A DNA stretch of 8,023 nucleotides from Dehalococcoidia bacterium (GTDB lineage: Bacteria > Chloroflexota > Dehalococcoidia > UBA2985): assembly GCA_030740415.1 (NCBI GenBank), contig JASLXI010000031.1, forward strand, positions 1 to 8,023. The letters run 5' to 3'. A model generated the notes under the pieces. The model made no database searches. It was not told the origin of the DNA and was given only the letters and a program-made list of their open reading frames with translations. Numbering within the stretch: position 1 is the first letter of the stretch; each line of letters starts with the position of its first letter. A program made the position numbers and the translations under genes. This document shows, piece after piece, positions 1 to 5,546 of this stretch.

Positions 1-765
1 GCTGAGCTGGTTCTGCTCCCACACCGCTGCGCCAACCACGTCCAGCACCATGTCAGCGCCCTGTCCATCGGTGAGTTCTCTCACACTTTGGCTGAAGTCT
101 GGTGTAGTACGATAGTTGATGCCCTCGTCGGCGCCCATCTCCTTCGCCCTAGCGAGCTTTTCGTCCGACCCCGCCGTCGTGATGACCCTGGCCCCCAAGC
201 GCTTCGCTATCTGTATGCCCGCGCTGCCGACCCCACTGCCTCCGGCCTGGACCAGGATGGTCTCCCACGGCTGAAGCTGGCCCCTCACGATGAGACAGTG
301 CCACGCCGTATGAAAGGCCAGAGGGATGGCAGCGGCTTCCTCGAAGGACATGGAGTCCCGGAACTTGTGTACGTTCACGGCTGGAATCTTGCAGAACTCC
401 GCGTGACCCCCATCCACGTCCACGCCGACCCTCTGCTGGTTCCGACAGAACTGGTCCTGTCCCTGAAGGCACTGATCGCAGGCGTCACACTTCAAGCGGT
501 TGTCCACCAGCACCCTGTCTCCTTTCTGAAACCCCGTAACTCCCGGGCCGATCCCAAGAATCTCACCAGCCATGTCGCAGCCCAGGATACGGGGAAGCTC
601 CTTGGGAACCCTGCCTTGACCCGAGCGCACGCCCAGGTCAAGGTGATTGAGAGCGCTGGCCTTCACCCGCAGCACGACTTCTCCGAGACCCGCCGTCGGG
701 TCCGGCAGGTCGCCGTAGGTAAGCTTGTCCGTGCCACCGAACTCGTTGACGAAGACTGCCTTCAA
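1..765 (-). CDS. Zinc-binding alcohol dehydrogenase / quinone-reductase-like MDR protein (3' end cut by window)
   Basis: Predicted NAD(P)-dependent medium-chain dehydrogenase/reductase, cytosolic; substrate unknown. 255 residues are visible without a stop, against about 340 for the family, and the C-terminus lies beyond the left edge. Start is TTG at 765, with AGGAG seven bases upstream; the protein opens MKAVFVNEFGG, typical of the family. GroES-like domain about 1-150: NHLDLGVRSG at 40-49 and GCDMAG at 62-67, then a structural-zinc lobe with Cys93, Cys96, Cys99 and Cys107. Rossmann fold from about 165, glycine-rich QAGGSGVGSAG at 173-183. The catalytic-zinc Cys of classical alcohol dehydrogenases is Asn40 here and GHE is replaced by GCD, so the catalytic zinc is probably absent, as in quinone-reductase-like members that keep the structural zinc. 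Transcribed from the promoter at 839-868. Family is sure; substrate is not. Confidence 0.93.
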   Translation of the reverse strand, partial: MKAVFVNEFGGTDKLTYGDLPDPTAGLGEVVLRVKASALNHLDLGVRSGQGRVPKELPRILGCDMAGEILGIGPGVTGFQKGDRVLVDNRLKCDACDQCLQGQDQFCRNQQRVGVDVDGGHAEFCKIPAVNVHKFRDSMSFEEAAAIPLAFHTAWHCLIVRGQLQPWETILVQAGGSGVGSAGIQIAKRLGARVITTAGSDEKLARAKEMGADEGINYRTTPDFSQSVRELTDGQGADMVLDVVGAAVWEQNQLS

Positions 766-838
766 TTTGTTTCTCCTTTTACGCTCAAAGACCTGGCAGA
801 AAATCACTGGGTACAATACAGACAGGTGGAGCGCCGAG

Positions 839-868
839 AGTATACAACCCGACTTCGCTCAGTGGCAA
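839..868 (-). promoter_or_regulatory. Sigma70-type promoter for the minus-strand dehydrogenase
   Basis: Read on the minus strand: TTGCCA (863-868), an 18-base spacer, then TATACT (839-844), each hexamer 5 of 6 to consensus. Transcription would start near 832 and leave a leader of about 65 bases before the TTG start at 765. It stands back to back with the plus-strand promoter at 890-918. Confidence 0.65.
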
Positions 869-889
869 CGAAGACGTGACCAATGATTG

Positions 890-918
890 TTGACTGCTTC
901 CGAAGGCAACCATATACT
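890..918 (+). promoter_or_regulatory. Sigma70-type promoter for the small gene at 1024
   Basis: TTGACT (890-895), 17-base spacer, TATACT (913-918): both hexamers 5 of 6 and ideal spacing. Transcription would start near 925, giving a leader of about 100 bases before the ATG at 1024. Its -35 lies 21 bp from the -35 of the divergent promoter; between them is a short inverted repeat, CAATGATTG (881-889). Confidence 0.7.
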
Positions 919-1023
919 CTCATCCTTTCGTGGAGACTCGCTAGGCTGATTTGCCCTGGACCCTTGTTAGCACTATCATGCTGTCAGGGTCACCCACCAT
1001 ATAGAGGAAAACTGTGATTAGAG

Positions 1024-1353
1024 ATGAAGCCTACACCAACGGGCTTTGCAGCCCTCAACGCTATCTACAATCGGTACCATGACACATTCTCGAATTACAA
1101 GACGTATTCCTCGTCTCCCAGTTCAAAGATGTACGTGCCCCTTGATATCGCGGCCGTTCCAAAGGACCTCATGGTGAATGAGGATATCATTTTCGGCAGA
1201 CTGTATTACCATCTCGAAAAAGAATACGGCCACGACCAGAAGGACGGATCGCGAGTCCACTTCTTTGCCATGGTCCTAGGTGATGACCCGGACTGTGTTC
1301 ACTTTCTTTATGCCGCCTCAGTCCTAGCAGGCCTGCGCGACGAGCACTGTTAG
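1024..1353 (+). CDS. Small conserved-looking protein of unknown function
   Basis: 109 residues; no family recognised. It looks like a real soluble protein: no signal peptide or clear membrane span, mixed composition, an aromatic-rich N-terminal stretch (Tyr/Phe between 15 and 40), a likely amphipathic helix at about 55-70 (FGRLYYHLEKEYG) and a hydrophobic C-terminal segment (about 82-104) ending LRDEHC. The two Cys (90 and 109) form no metal or redox motif. Support for expression is the strong promoter at 890-918. The start is less sure: ATG 1024 has GAGG about 16 bases upstream, too far to be ideal, and a GTG at 1014 is in another frame that soon stops. It stands alone, divergent from the dehydrogenase. 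Function cannot be given from sequence. Confidence 0.7.
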   Translation: MKPTPTGFAALNAIYNRYHDTFSNYKTYSSSPSSKMYVPLDIAAVPKDLMVNEDIIFGRLYYHLEKEYGHDQKDGSRVHFFAMVLGDDPDCVHFLYAASVLAGLRDEHC

Positions 1354-1448
1354 TTTAGAATTGCGACCACCGTAGCTATAGTCTCCTTGTTCGTGTTGGT
1401 CATCGTTCCTGGTATATCCATATCCCTTTAGTAGGTGTTCACAGCACC

Positions 1449-1478
1449 TTGTCTCCACCAGATCCACGATGCTATAAT
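1449..1478 (+). promoter_or_regulatory. Promoter of the selenoprotein gene
   Basis: TTGTCT (1449-1454, 4 of 6), 18-base spacer, and a perfect TATAAT (1473-1478). Transcription would start near 1485, leaving about 50 bases of leader before the ATG at 1536. No other gene lies between, so this promoter serves the SelW-like gene alone. Confidence 0.65.
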
Positions 1479-1535
1479 CGCCCTGGCTTTCGCCCATTCA
1501 CCATAGTGAGCCAGAATAAAGGGAGGAATCGCAAG

Positions 1536-1805
1536 ATGGCACAAGACAAACCCAACCTGGAAATAAGATACTGTACCGATTGAGGGTATCTACCTCAAGC
1601 CGCTTGGATAGCGACTGAATTCTTCACCGAGTTTCAAAGCAAGCTTGCCATAACCATCATACCCGTAGACGATGGCCGACTGGAGGTCTACCTGGACGGC
1701 GAGACCCTCTTCGACCGCAAAGCCGAGGGCGGCCACTACCCCGAAATGGAGAAGGTAAGAGAGTTGAAAAAGGCAGTCCGGGACAGGGTAGCAGTAGCCA
1801 CCTAG
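1536..1805 (+). CDS. SelW-like (Rdx family) selenoprotein with in-frame UGA as selenocysteine
   Basis: 89 residues if TGA at 1581-1583 is read as selenocysteine (residue 16). The protein fits the Rdx/SelW-SelT-SelH thioredoxin-like family: a first beta strand (LEIRY), the redox motif Cys13-Thr-Asp-Sec16 followed by GY, a helix with the conserved AAWIATEFF (21-29), a central strand pair ending in GRLEVYLDGETLFDRK (47-62), and GGHYPE (65-70), the counterpart of the family's GxFPE. The family has CxxC or CxxU, and the TGA is exactly at the second position. After it, 73 sense codons run to a TAG stop. GGGAGG (1521-1526) lies nine bases before ATG, a promoter precedes it and a hairpin follows, so it is expressed as one unit. 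Members are small thiol/selenol oxidoreductases, probably cytosolic; the exact partner is unknown. The alternative, a Cys-to-stop pseudogene, is less likely because nothing else is damaged. Confidence 0.88.
1584..1610 (+). promoter_or_regulatory. Candidate bacterial SECIS hairpin just after the UGA
   Basis: Bacterial SECIS elements sit inside the coding region right after the UGA. Here TATC (1587-1590) can pair with GATA (1607-1610) and CAAG (1596-1599) with CTTG (1603-1606), leaving a 5-base bulge and a CCG apical loop 16 bases after the UGA. A competing fold pairs TTGAGG (1580-1585) with CCTCAA (1593-1598) around a seven-base loop starting with G. Position is right, but the upper stem is short and the loop G is not in the first two places, so the fold is tentative. 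Confidence 0.4.
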
Positions 1806-1824
1806 ATCGCCCGGGCCACAACCC

Positions 1825-1874
1825 GAAACGAAGAAGGGGGGACTCTTGCAGAAGAGTCCCCCCTTCTTCGTTTC
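1825..1874 (+). terminator. 23-bp perfect inverted repeat, probable transcription terminator
   Basis: The left arm 1825-1847 is exactly complementary to the right arm 1852-1874 around the loop GCAG. It begins 19 bases after the stop of the selenoprotein gene, the right place for its terminator. There is no U tract after either arm, so it is not a textbook intrinsic terminator; it may act in both directions, protect the 3' end, or need a factor. Confidence 0.6.
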
Positions 1875-2065
1875 AATCTCTGTCGGGTGTCACTCCTTCC
1901 GCTCATGGTAAACCTGCCAGCTTAGGAGCACGGGGCCACTCGCTGGTCGTCGGCTCCGAACTTCCACGTATAGCAAGAAGGAGATCGGAAAGCTGGAGAG
2001 ATTTCACTGAGCCTCATAATTTGCTATCGGCAGTGACATAGCGGTGCACAATCAAGGAGGTTGCT

Positions 2066-2218
2066 GTGGCAAACGTGATCCGGATTGACAACGAAGTGCG
2101 GGCATGGCTTCAAGACTAGGCACAAGCGTTCGTGGACACACCTAACTCGGTTCCTCGACGCATAGCAGGATTCGCCAGAGACGAGGGCAACCCAAAATCG
2201 CTATACCAATTGATGTAG
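2066..2218 (+). pseudogene. Decayed SeqA-N-terminus-like DNA-binding domain with amber stop
   Basis: From GTG 2066 (Shine-Dalgarno GGAGG at 2056-2060) the frame reads MANVIRIDNEVRAWLQD, TAG (2117-2119), then AQAFVDTPNSVPRRIAGF, and a second TAG at 2216-2218. This matches, from recall, the short N-terminal domain annotated as SeqA-like (pattern IRIDDEVWxWLQ..A..F.DTPNSVLRRIAGL), which often precedes another domain. Three differences look like decay by single base changes: TAG where CAG (Gln) would fit, Arg for the usual Trp in EVW, and Pro for Leu in SVL. The reading frame is the same as that of the ATG at 2234, so both pieces may once have been one protein with a 20-residue linker. TAG is a normal stop elsewhere in this window. 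Confidence 0.65.
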
Positions 2219-2233
2219 ACAGATGAAAAGGAA

Positions 2234-2708
2234 ATGAAAAAAGCCTGGGATGGCGAGTACTACTACGCCTCATTTGGTGAAGATCCCCTTAACAGTTGGA
2301 ATGATGCTTGCCGACATGGCTTCATAAGTGAAGGAGGAGGTTCCTCGTATACTCAAACTCTCAATACACTAGGTCTTGGAGATAGAGGGTTGGTGAATAT
2401 CCCCCGGAAGGGACATGTCGGGGCGGGGAGAGTGACCGAGAAGTTAGTTCCGTTCGACAAGTTCTTCTTTTCCACCTAGGAAGGTAAGCCTCTTCCTGAT
2501 AACCAAAAAGCCAGTTGAGGCTCCAAAGATGTTTGACCGTGAACACGGCGAACATCCGATAGCAGTTCATCGGATCAAGATTGCACCAGTGGAACATGCC
2601 GTGAATGAGAATGGATTCTTCGGGAATCAGAATACTGTAGCAAGGCTAAAGGACAAGAAATGGAACTACACAGTCACAAGACTAATGGAGATTTTCGGAT
2701 TCGCATAA
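2234..2708 (+). pseudogene. Frameshifted conserved domain protein, function not known
   Basis: Frame 1 from ATG 2234 (weak AAAAGGA upstream) reads MKKAWDGEYYYASFGEDP and ends at TAG 2477-2479 after VPFDKFFFST. A second frame continues the protein: EAPKMFDREHG, then GFFGNQNTVARLKDKKWNY and a TAA at 2706-2708. Dropping one T from the TTTT run at 2468-2471 joins both into about 157 residues. The style (SWNDACRHGFIS, GLVNIPRKGHVGAGRV, GNQNTVAR...W) recalls a conserved bacterial domain in which the middle segment reads like VWVNIPxxGYVGVGxV; I cannot name it with confidence. Loss of expected Trp residues (GSSY, GLVN) adds to the impression of decay. A sequencing error in the T run is possible, but the upstream amber codons in the same frame favour a true pseudogene. 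Confidence 0.7.
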
Positions 2709-2812
2709 TCCTTCTGAGACGAGACATCTGATGCCGTACAATGTCAAGCCTGGTTGTCGACCCATACGAGCAGGCCAGCAAACTCCCGTCTCTAGACCAG
2801 TGCAACAATATC

Positions 2813-3616
2813 CTATTGTGGGTGCAGGGTGTACTCCGTCCGCCGCACCAGCCATAATGTGAGCATTTGATAAATACTCAAGGCAAAGGGGATGTATCCG
2901 CCGTAGCCCAAGACTGGCATCTCGAATATCTTTCCGAAATCCAGCAATGGGACGTGGTAGACCCACTTGGGTGTAGACCAGAAGTTCCAGAACTCCCATA
3001 GGAAACCGCACAGCAGGCCCCCCAAAGCCACACCCATCACCAGCCGCCACCTACGCCTCATCATATCGTCCACCAGACTGCGCCCGCCCCTATAGGCCAC
3101 CAACCCGTCGACCACCAGAAATGGAGCCACCCAGATAAAGGGATAGAAGGCCTGAGGCCAGAGAAATACCAACATCTGGCACAGTACGCCAAGGCCAATC
3201 TGAGTCCAATGCCTGTGTCTGTCGCTCCCCACCCATACTCCCACCGACCCTCCTCCCCTCACCGTGAGGCCCCAGGCAGCATCCAAGGCTGGTATCACCG
3301 TGGAGAAGGCCGTCGACCCCATAATGGCATACTGCCAGTTGTTGTACCGCTCTTCTGCTCCGAGGTACTCCCAGTTCCCGACCCGGGCATTCACCAACTC
3401 GAACCACCACCACAGCGGTACGGACAGCGCCAGGAGGGCCATATGGCGACGAAACCCCGGATAACCTCGCTCTCCGATCCCGTACATCACCAGCGTCGCC
3501 CCAGACCACATGCCCATGAAAAACAGCGGGTTCCAGAAAGTGCCCTGAGTCCATAGAAGCCACCAACAGACGCCCATCAGAGGCAGTCCGACGCCGGCAG
3601 GAACGCCCTTCCTCAT
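2813..3616 (-). CDS. Polytopic membrane protein with internal repeat, function unknown
   Basis: 267 residues from ATG 3616; a TTG two codons upstream (3622) is the alternative start, and neither has a strong Shine-Dalgarno site. About eight hydrophobic spans can be seen, near residues 8-23, 29-47, 58-75, 95-117, 137-156, 158-175, 190-208 and 233-257, so it is an inner-membrane protein without cleavable signal. Two similar motifs at span ends stand out: E73-xx-N76-x5-W82-x-Y84 and E208-xx-N211-x6-W218-x-Y220, suggesting a duplicated half. The C-terminal part (KIFEMPVLGYGGYIPFA, 229-245) is highly patterned and likely conserved. The layout is somewhat like small membrane cyclases of the lycopene cyclase type, but this is only a resemblance. 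It follows aroKB by 20-26 bases on the same strand and is probably co-transcribed with it. Confidence 0.8.
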   Translation of the reverse strand: MRKGVPAGVGLPLMGVCWWLLWTQGTFWNPLFFMGMWSGATLVMYGIGERGYPGFRRHMALLALSVPLWWWFELVNARVGNWEYLGAEERYNNWQYAIMGSTAFSTVIPALDAAWGLTVRGGGSVGVWVGSDRHRHWTQIGLGVLCQMLVFLWPQAFYPFIWVAPFLVVDGLVAYRGGRSLVDDMMRRRWRLVMGVALGGLLCGFLWEFWNFWSTPKWVYHVPLLDFGKIFEMPVLGYGGYIPFALSIYQMLTLWLVRRTEYTLHPQ

Positions 3617-3642
3617 ACCCAATTCACGATTTACCCAAGAAT

Positions 3643-5292
3643 CTAGCTACAGATATCCCGTACCACCTGCTGTACCAGTTCCTCAGGCACGTCCGAGCGT
3701 ACAGTGGCAAGGCCAATATCCTCCAGCAGCACCCAGTTTATTTTCCGGGACGTGGCCTTCTTGTCCATCTCCATGGCCTTCAGAACACTATCGGGGCTCA
3801 CCCCGGGACAGGCCGTGGGCAGCCCAAAGCCCTTCAGCACCTCGGTATACCTCTCCACCGCCTCACGAGAGATTAGGCCCATCTGCTGGCCGATCTCTCC
3901 CGCCGCGACCATACCAACGGACACCGCCTCCCCATGGAGTAAAGACATGTACTCGGTAGCAGCCTCCAGTCCATGACCAATGGTGTGGCCGTAGTTCAAT
4001 AAAATACGTCTGCCGATCGTCTCCCTTTCATCCTCCGCCACAATTTTGCCCTTGATGGCCATGCTCCGTCGGACCACCTCACTGGTCACCGCCGGCTCAA
4101 GATCCAGCAGAGCCTCTACCCTCTCTGCAAACAGTCTGAAAAGCGACACGTCCAGGATGAGTCCGTGTTTGATAGCCTCGGCCCAACCGGAGGCCAGTTC
4201 CCTTAGAGGAAGAGTCTTGAGCGCGTTCAGATCTGCTATTACCATTCTGGGCTGATAGAAAGCGCCAACCAGGTTCTTTCCTGCGGCCAGGTTTACCGCC
4301 GTCTTCCCACCTATGGACGCGTCCACCATCGCGGCTAGGGACGTTGGAACTTGGATTACAGACACTCCTCGCAAGAAAGTTGCCGCCACAAACCCCGCCA
4401 GGTCCCCCACCATGCCTCCACCCATAGCGATGATCGCGTGAGCCCGCTCGCAACGCCGTTCCGCCAGCCACGTGTATATGCCCTCCGCCGTCGCCAGGGT
4501 CTTGTTGGCTTCCCCAGCTGGCACAATATAGCTATGAGCTTCGATACCTGATCTGCTGAGCGCCTCCTCTACGCGTCGACCATGAAGCTCGGCGACTTTC
4601 GAGTCCGTAATCACGTATACGGGGCCGCTTATTCCGGCACCCTGCAAGTGTTTGCCAAGATCGTCCAGGAGGCCCCAGTCCACAAACACCGGGTAGATCG
4701 CTGAAGGTGCCTTGACCACAAATGCCGGGGCAGTCTCTCCTGGGAAAACACCCTCCGTAGTTCCTGCACTCCTCTCCCGCCACAGCCTAAGAGCTTGGTG
4801 GGCTACCTCTTCCACAGTCAGACCATCCGTGTCGACCGTGTACTCCGCCAGATCGTAGTAGCCCTGCCGCTGGGTCTTGCGCTCCTTGATCAGTTTGATG
4901 GGGTCTCGACCCTCCAGCAAAGGTCGAGTCTCCGCAATTTCACCATCGTCGGGGAGTTGCCGCAGCCTGCCGGCGATGGTCTCAGGCGTCGCCTCCAGGC
5001 ACACGATGATCCCAGAAGCAGCCATGGCCTGATAGTTGTCTGGGTCGACTATCGCCCCTCCCCCCGTGGACACCACCACGTCGGAAGCTGCACAAGCCTC
5101 GTTCACAGCCCCCCTCTCCAGATAGCGGAAGTAGGCTTCCCCGTCCTCGTCAAATATATCGGCGATAGGCTTACCAGTGATACGGACAATCTCCTCGTCT
5201 GTATCGAGAAAGTCCCATCCCTGAAGCTGGGCTATCACGCGGCCAACCTGGGACTTCCCGGTGCCTGAGAACCCTGTCAAAATCAGGTTCAT
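3643..5292 (-). CDS. aroKB: Bifunctional shikimate kinase / 3-dehydroquinate synthase
   Basis: 549-residue cytosolic fusion for two steps of chorismate (aromatic amino acid) synthesis. Residues 1-170 are shikimate kinase: P-loop GFSGTGKS (7-14), the shikimate-binding DTD (30-32), the GGG of STGGGA (75-80), and RPLLEGRDP (123-131) in the lid. Residues about 190-549 are 3-dehydroquinate synthase, which turns DAHP into 3-dehydroquinate: GGGMVGDLAGF (291-301), QVPTSLAAMVDASIGGKT (314-331), and the metal ligands Glu372 (WAEAIKHG), His436 (NYGHTIGH) and His453 (LHGEA). All key residues are present in both halves, so both activities are expected. The two enzymes are not consecutive steps (dehydroquinase and shikimate dehydrogenase lie between). 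I start at ATG 5292, eight bases after GGAG (5301-5304); the ATG at 5298 is too close to that site. Same fusion order is known from Thermotoga AroKB. Divergent from nusA. Confidence 0.97.
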   Translation of the reverse strand: MNLILTGFSGTGKSQVGRVIAQLQGWDFLDTDEEIVRITGKPIADIFDEDGEAYFRYLERGAVNEACAASDVVVSTGGGAIVDPDNYQAMAASGIIVCLEATPETIAGRLRQLPDDGEIAETRPLLEGRDPIKLIKERKTQRQGYYDLAEYTVDTDGLTVEEVAHQALRLWRERSAGTTEGVFPGETAPAFVVKAPSAIYPVFVDWGLLDDLGKHLQGAGISGPVYVITDSKVAELHGRRVEEALSRSGIEAHSYIVPAGEANKTLATAEGIYTWLAERRCERAHAIIAMGGGMVGDLAGFVAATFLRGVSVIQVPTSLAAMVDASIGGKTAVNLAAGKNLVGAFYQPRMVIADLNALKTLPLRELASGWAEAIKHGLILDVSLFRLFAERVEALLDLEPAVTSEVVRRSMAIKGKIVAEDERETIGRRILLNYGHTIGHGLEAATEYMSLLHGEAVSVGMVAAGEIGQQMGLISREAVERYTEVLKGFGLPTACPGVSPDSVLKAMEMDKKATSRKINWVLLEDIGLATVRSDVPEELVQQVVRDICS

Positions 5293-5312
5293 ACCCATAA
5301 CTCCATGCCATT

Positions 5313-5329
5313 GATAGGTTCTACCTATC
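5313..5329. repeat. 17-bp inverted repeat upstream of aroKB
   Basis: GATAGGT (5313-5319), TCT, ACCTATC (5323-5329): perfect 7-bp arms with a three-base spacer. It lies 20 bases before the aroKB ATG and beside a possible minus-strand -10, so it could be an operator or a leader hairpin. Confidence 0.6.
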
Positions 5330-5332
5330 CAG

Positions 5333-5361
5333 AGTGTATCGCAAAAGCGGGCTAGCGAGAA
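5333..5361 (-). promoter_or_regulatory. Weak candidate promoter for aroKB
   Basis: On the minus strand TTCTCG (5356-5361), a 17-base spacer and TACACT (5333-5338, 4 of 6). The -35 is poor (3 of 6). Its start point would fall within the inverted repeat at 5313-5329, which would fit repression at that site. Confidence 0.3.
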
Positions 5362-5412
5362 GGGAGCAGCTTAAACACCTCCCGGACAACCTGTACTTCA
5401 CTAGGTTTAGGC

Positions 5413-5441
5413 TTGTTATTTACCCCAGGGAATGGTATACT
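5413..5441 (+). promoter_or_regulatory. Promoter of nusA
   Basis: TTGTTA (5413-5418, 4 of 6), 17-base spacer, TATACT (5436-5441, 5 of 6). Transcription would start near 5448, about 100 bases before the nusA ATG and about 15 bases before the leader terminator. Its position also shows that an upstream in-frame ATG at 5334 cannot be the nusA start. Confidence 0.7.
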
Positions 5442-5463
5442 GAGGCCGAAATACTCGCGGTAG

Positions 5464-5489
5464 AAAGTGGGTCGCGACCCACTTTTTTT
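5464..5489 (+). terminator. Intrinsic terminator in the nusA leader (candidate attenuator)
   Basis: A 22-bp perfect palindrome (5464-5485) gives a nine-pair stem AAAGTGGGT / ACCCACTTT with a CGCG centre, and the T run 5483-5489 (seven T) follows at once: a textbook Rho-independent terminator. No plus-strand gene lies upstream for it to end, since aroKB is divergent. It sits between the nusA promoter and the nusA start, so it must act on nusA transcripts. Confidence 0.85.
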
Positions 5490-5546
5490 CTAGGTGCCCG
5501 AAGACGGAATAGCCCGGGCCCAGCGAGTAAAGGGAGTGAGAAGAAG

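Noticed and set aside
88..879. Long plus-strand open frame (263 codons)
   Set aside because: It is antisense to the dehydrogenase, whose family motifs are clear on the minus strand; the plus-strand protein has no recognisable motif and no good ribosome site.
1581..1583. TGA read as tryptophan (alternative genetic code)
   Set aside because: Trp is TGG throughout nusA, infB and aroKB, no other in-frame TGA occurs in real genes, and the site is the redox Cys/Sec position.
2117..2218. Two in-frame TAG codons as pyrrolysine or suppressed amber
   Set aside because: TAG is the plain stop of at least three other genes here (1024-1353, 1536-1805, aroKB), and the same locus has a frameshift and lost conserved residues, so decay is the simpler account.
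4097..4783. Open frames in other frames over aroKB and nusA
   Set aside because: They overlap well-supported genes completely and show no family motif.
5334..5546. 71-codon N-terminal extension of NusA
   Set aside because: It contains the nusA promoter and the leader terminator, its sequence does not look like NusA, and ATG 5547 has a good Shine-Dalgarno site and starts right at the conserved N-terminus.
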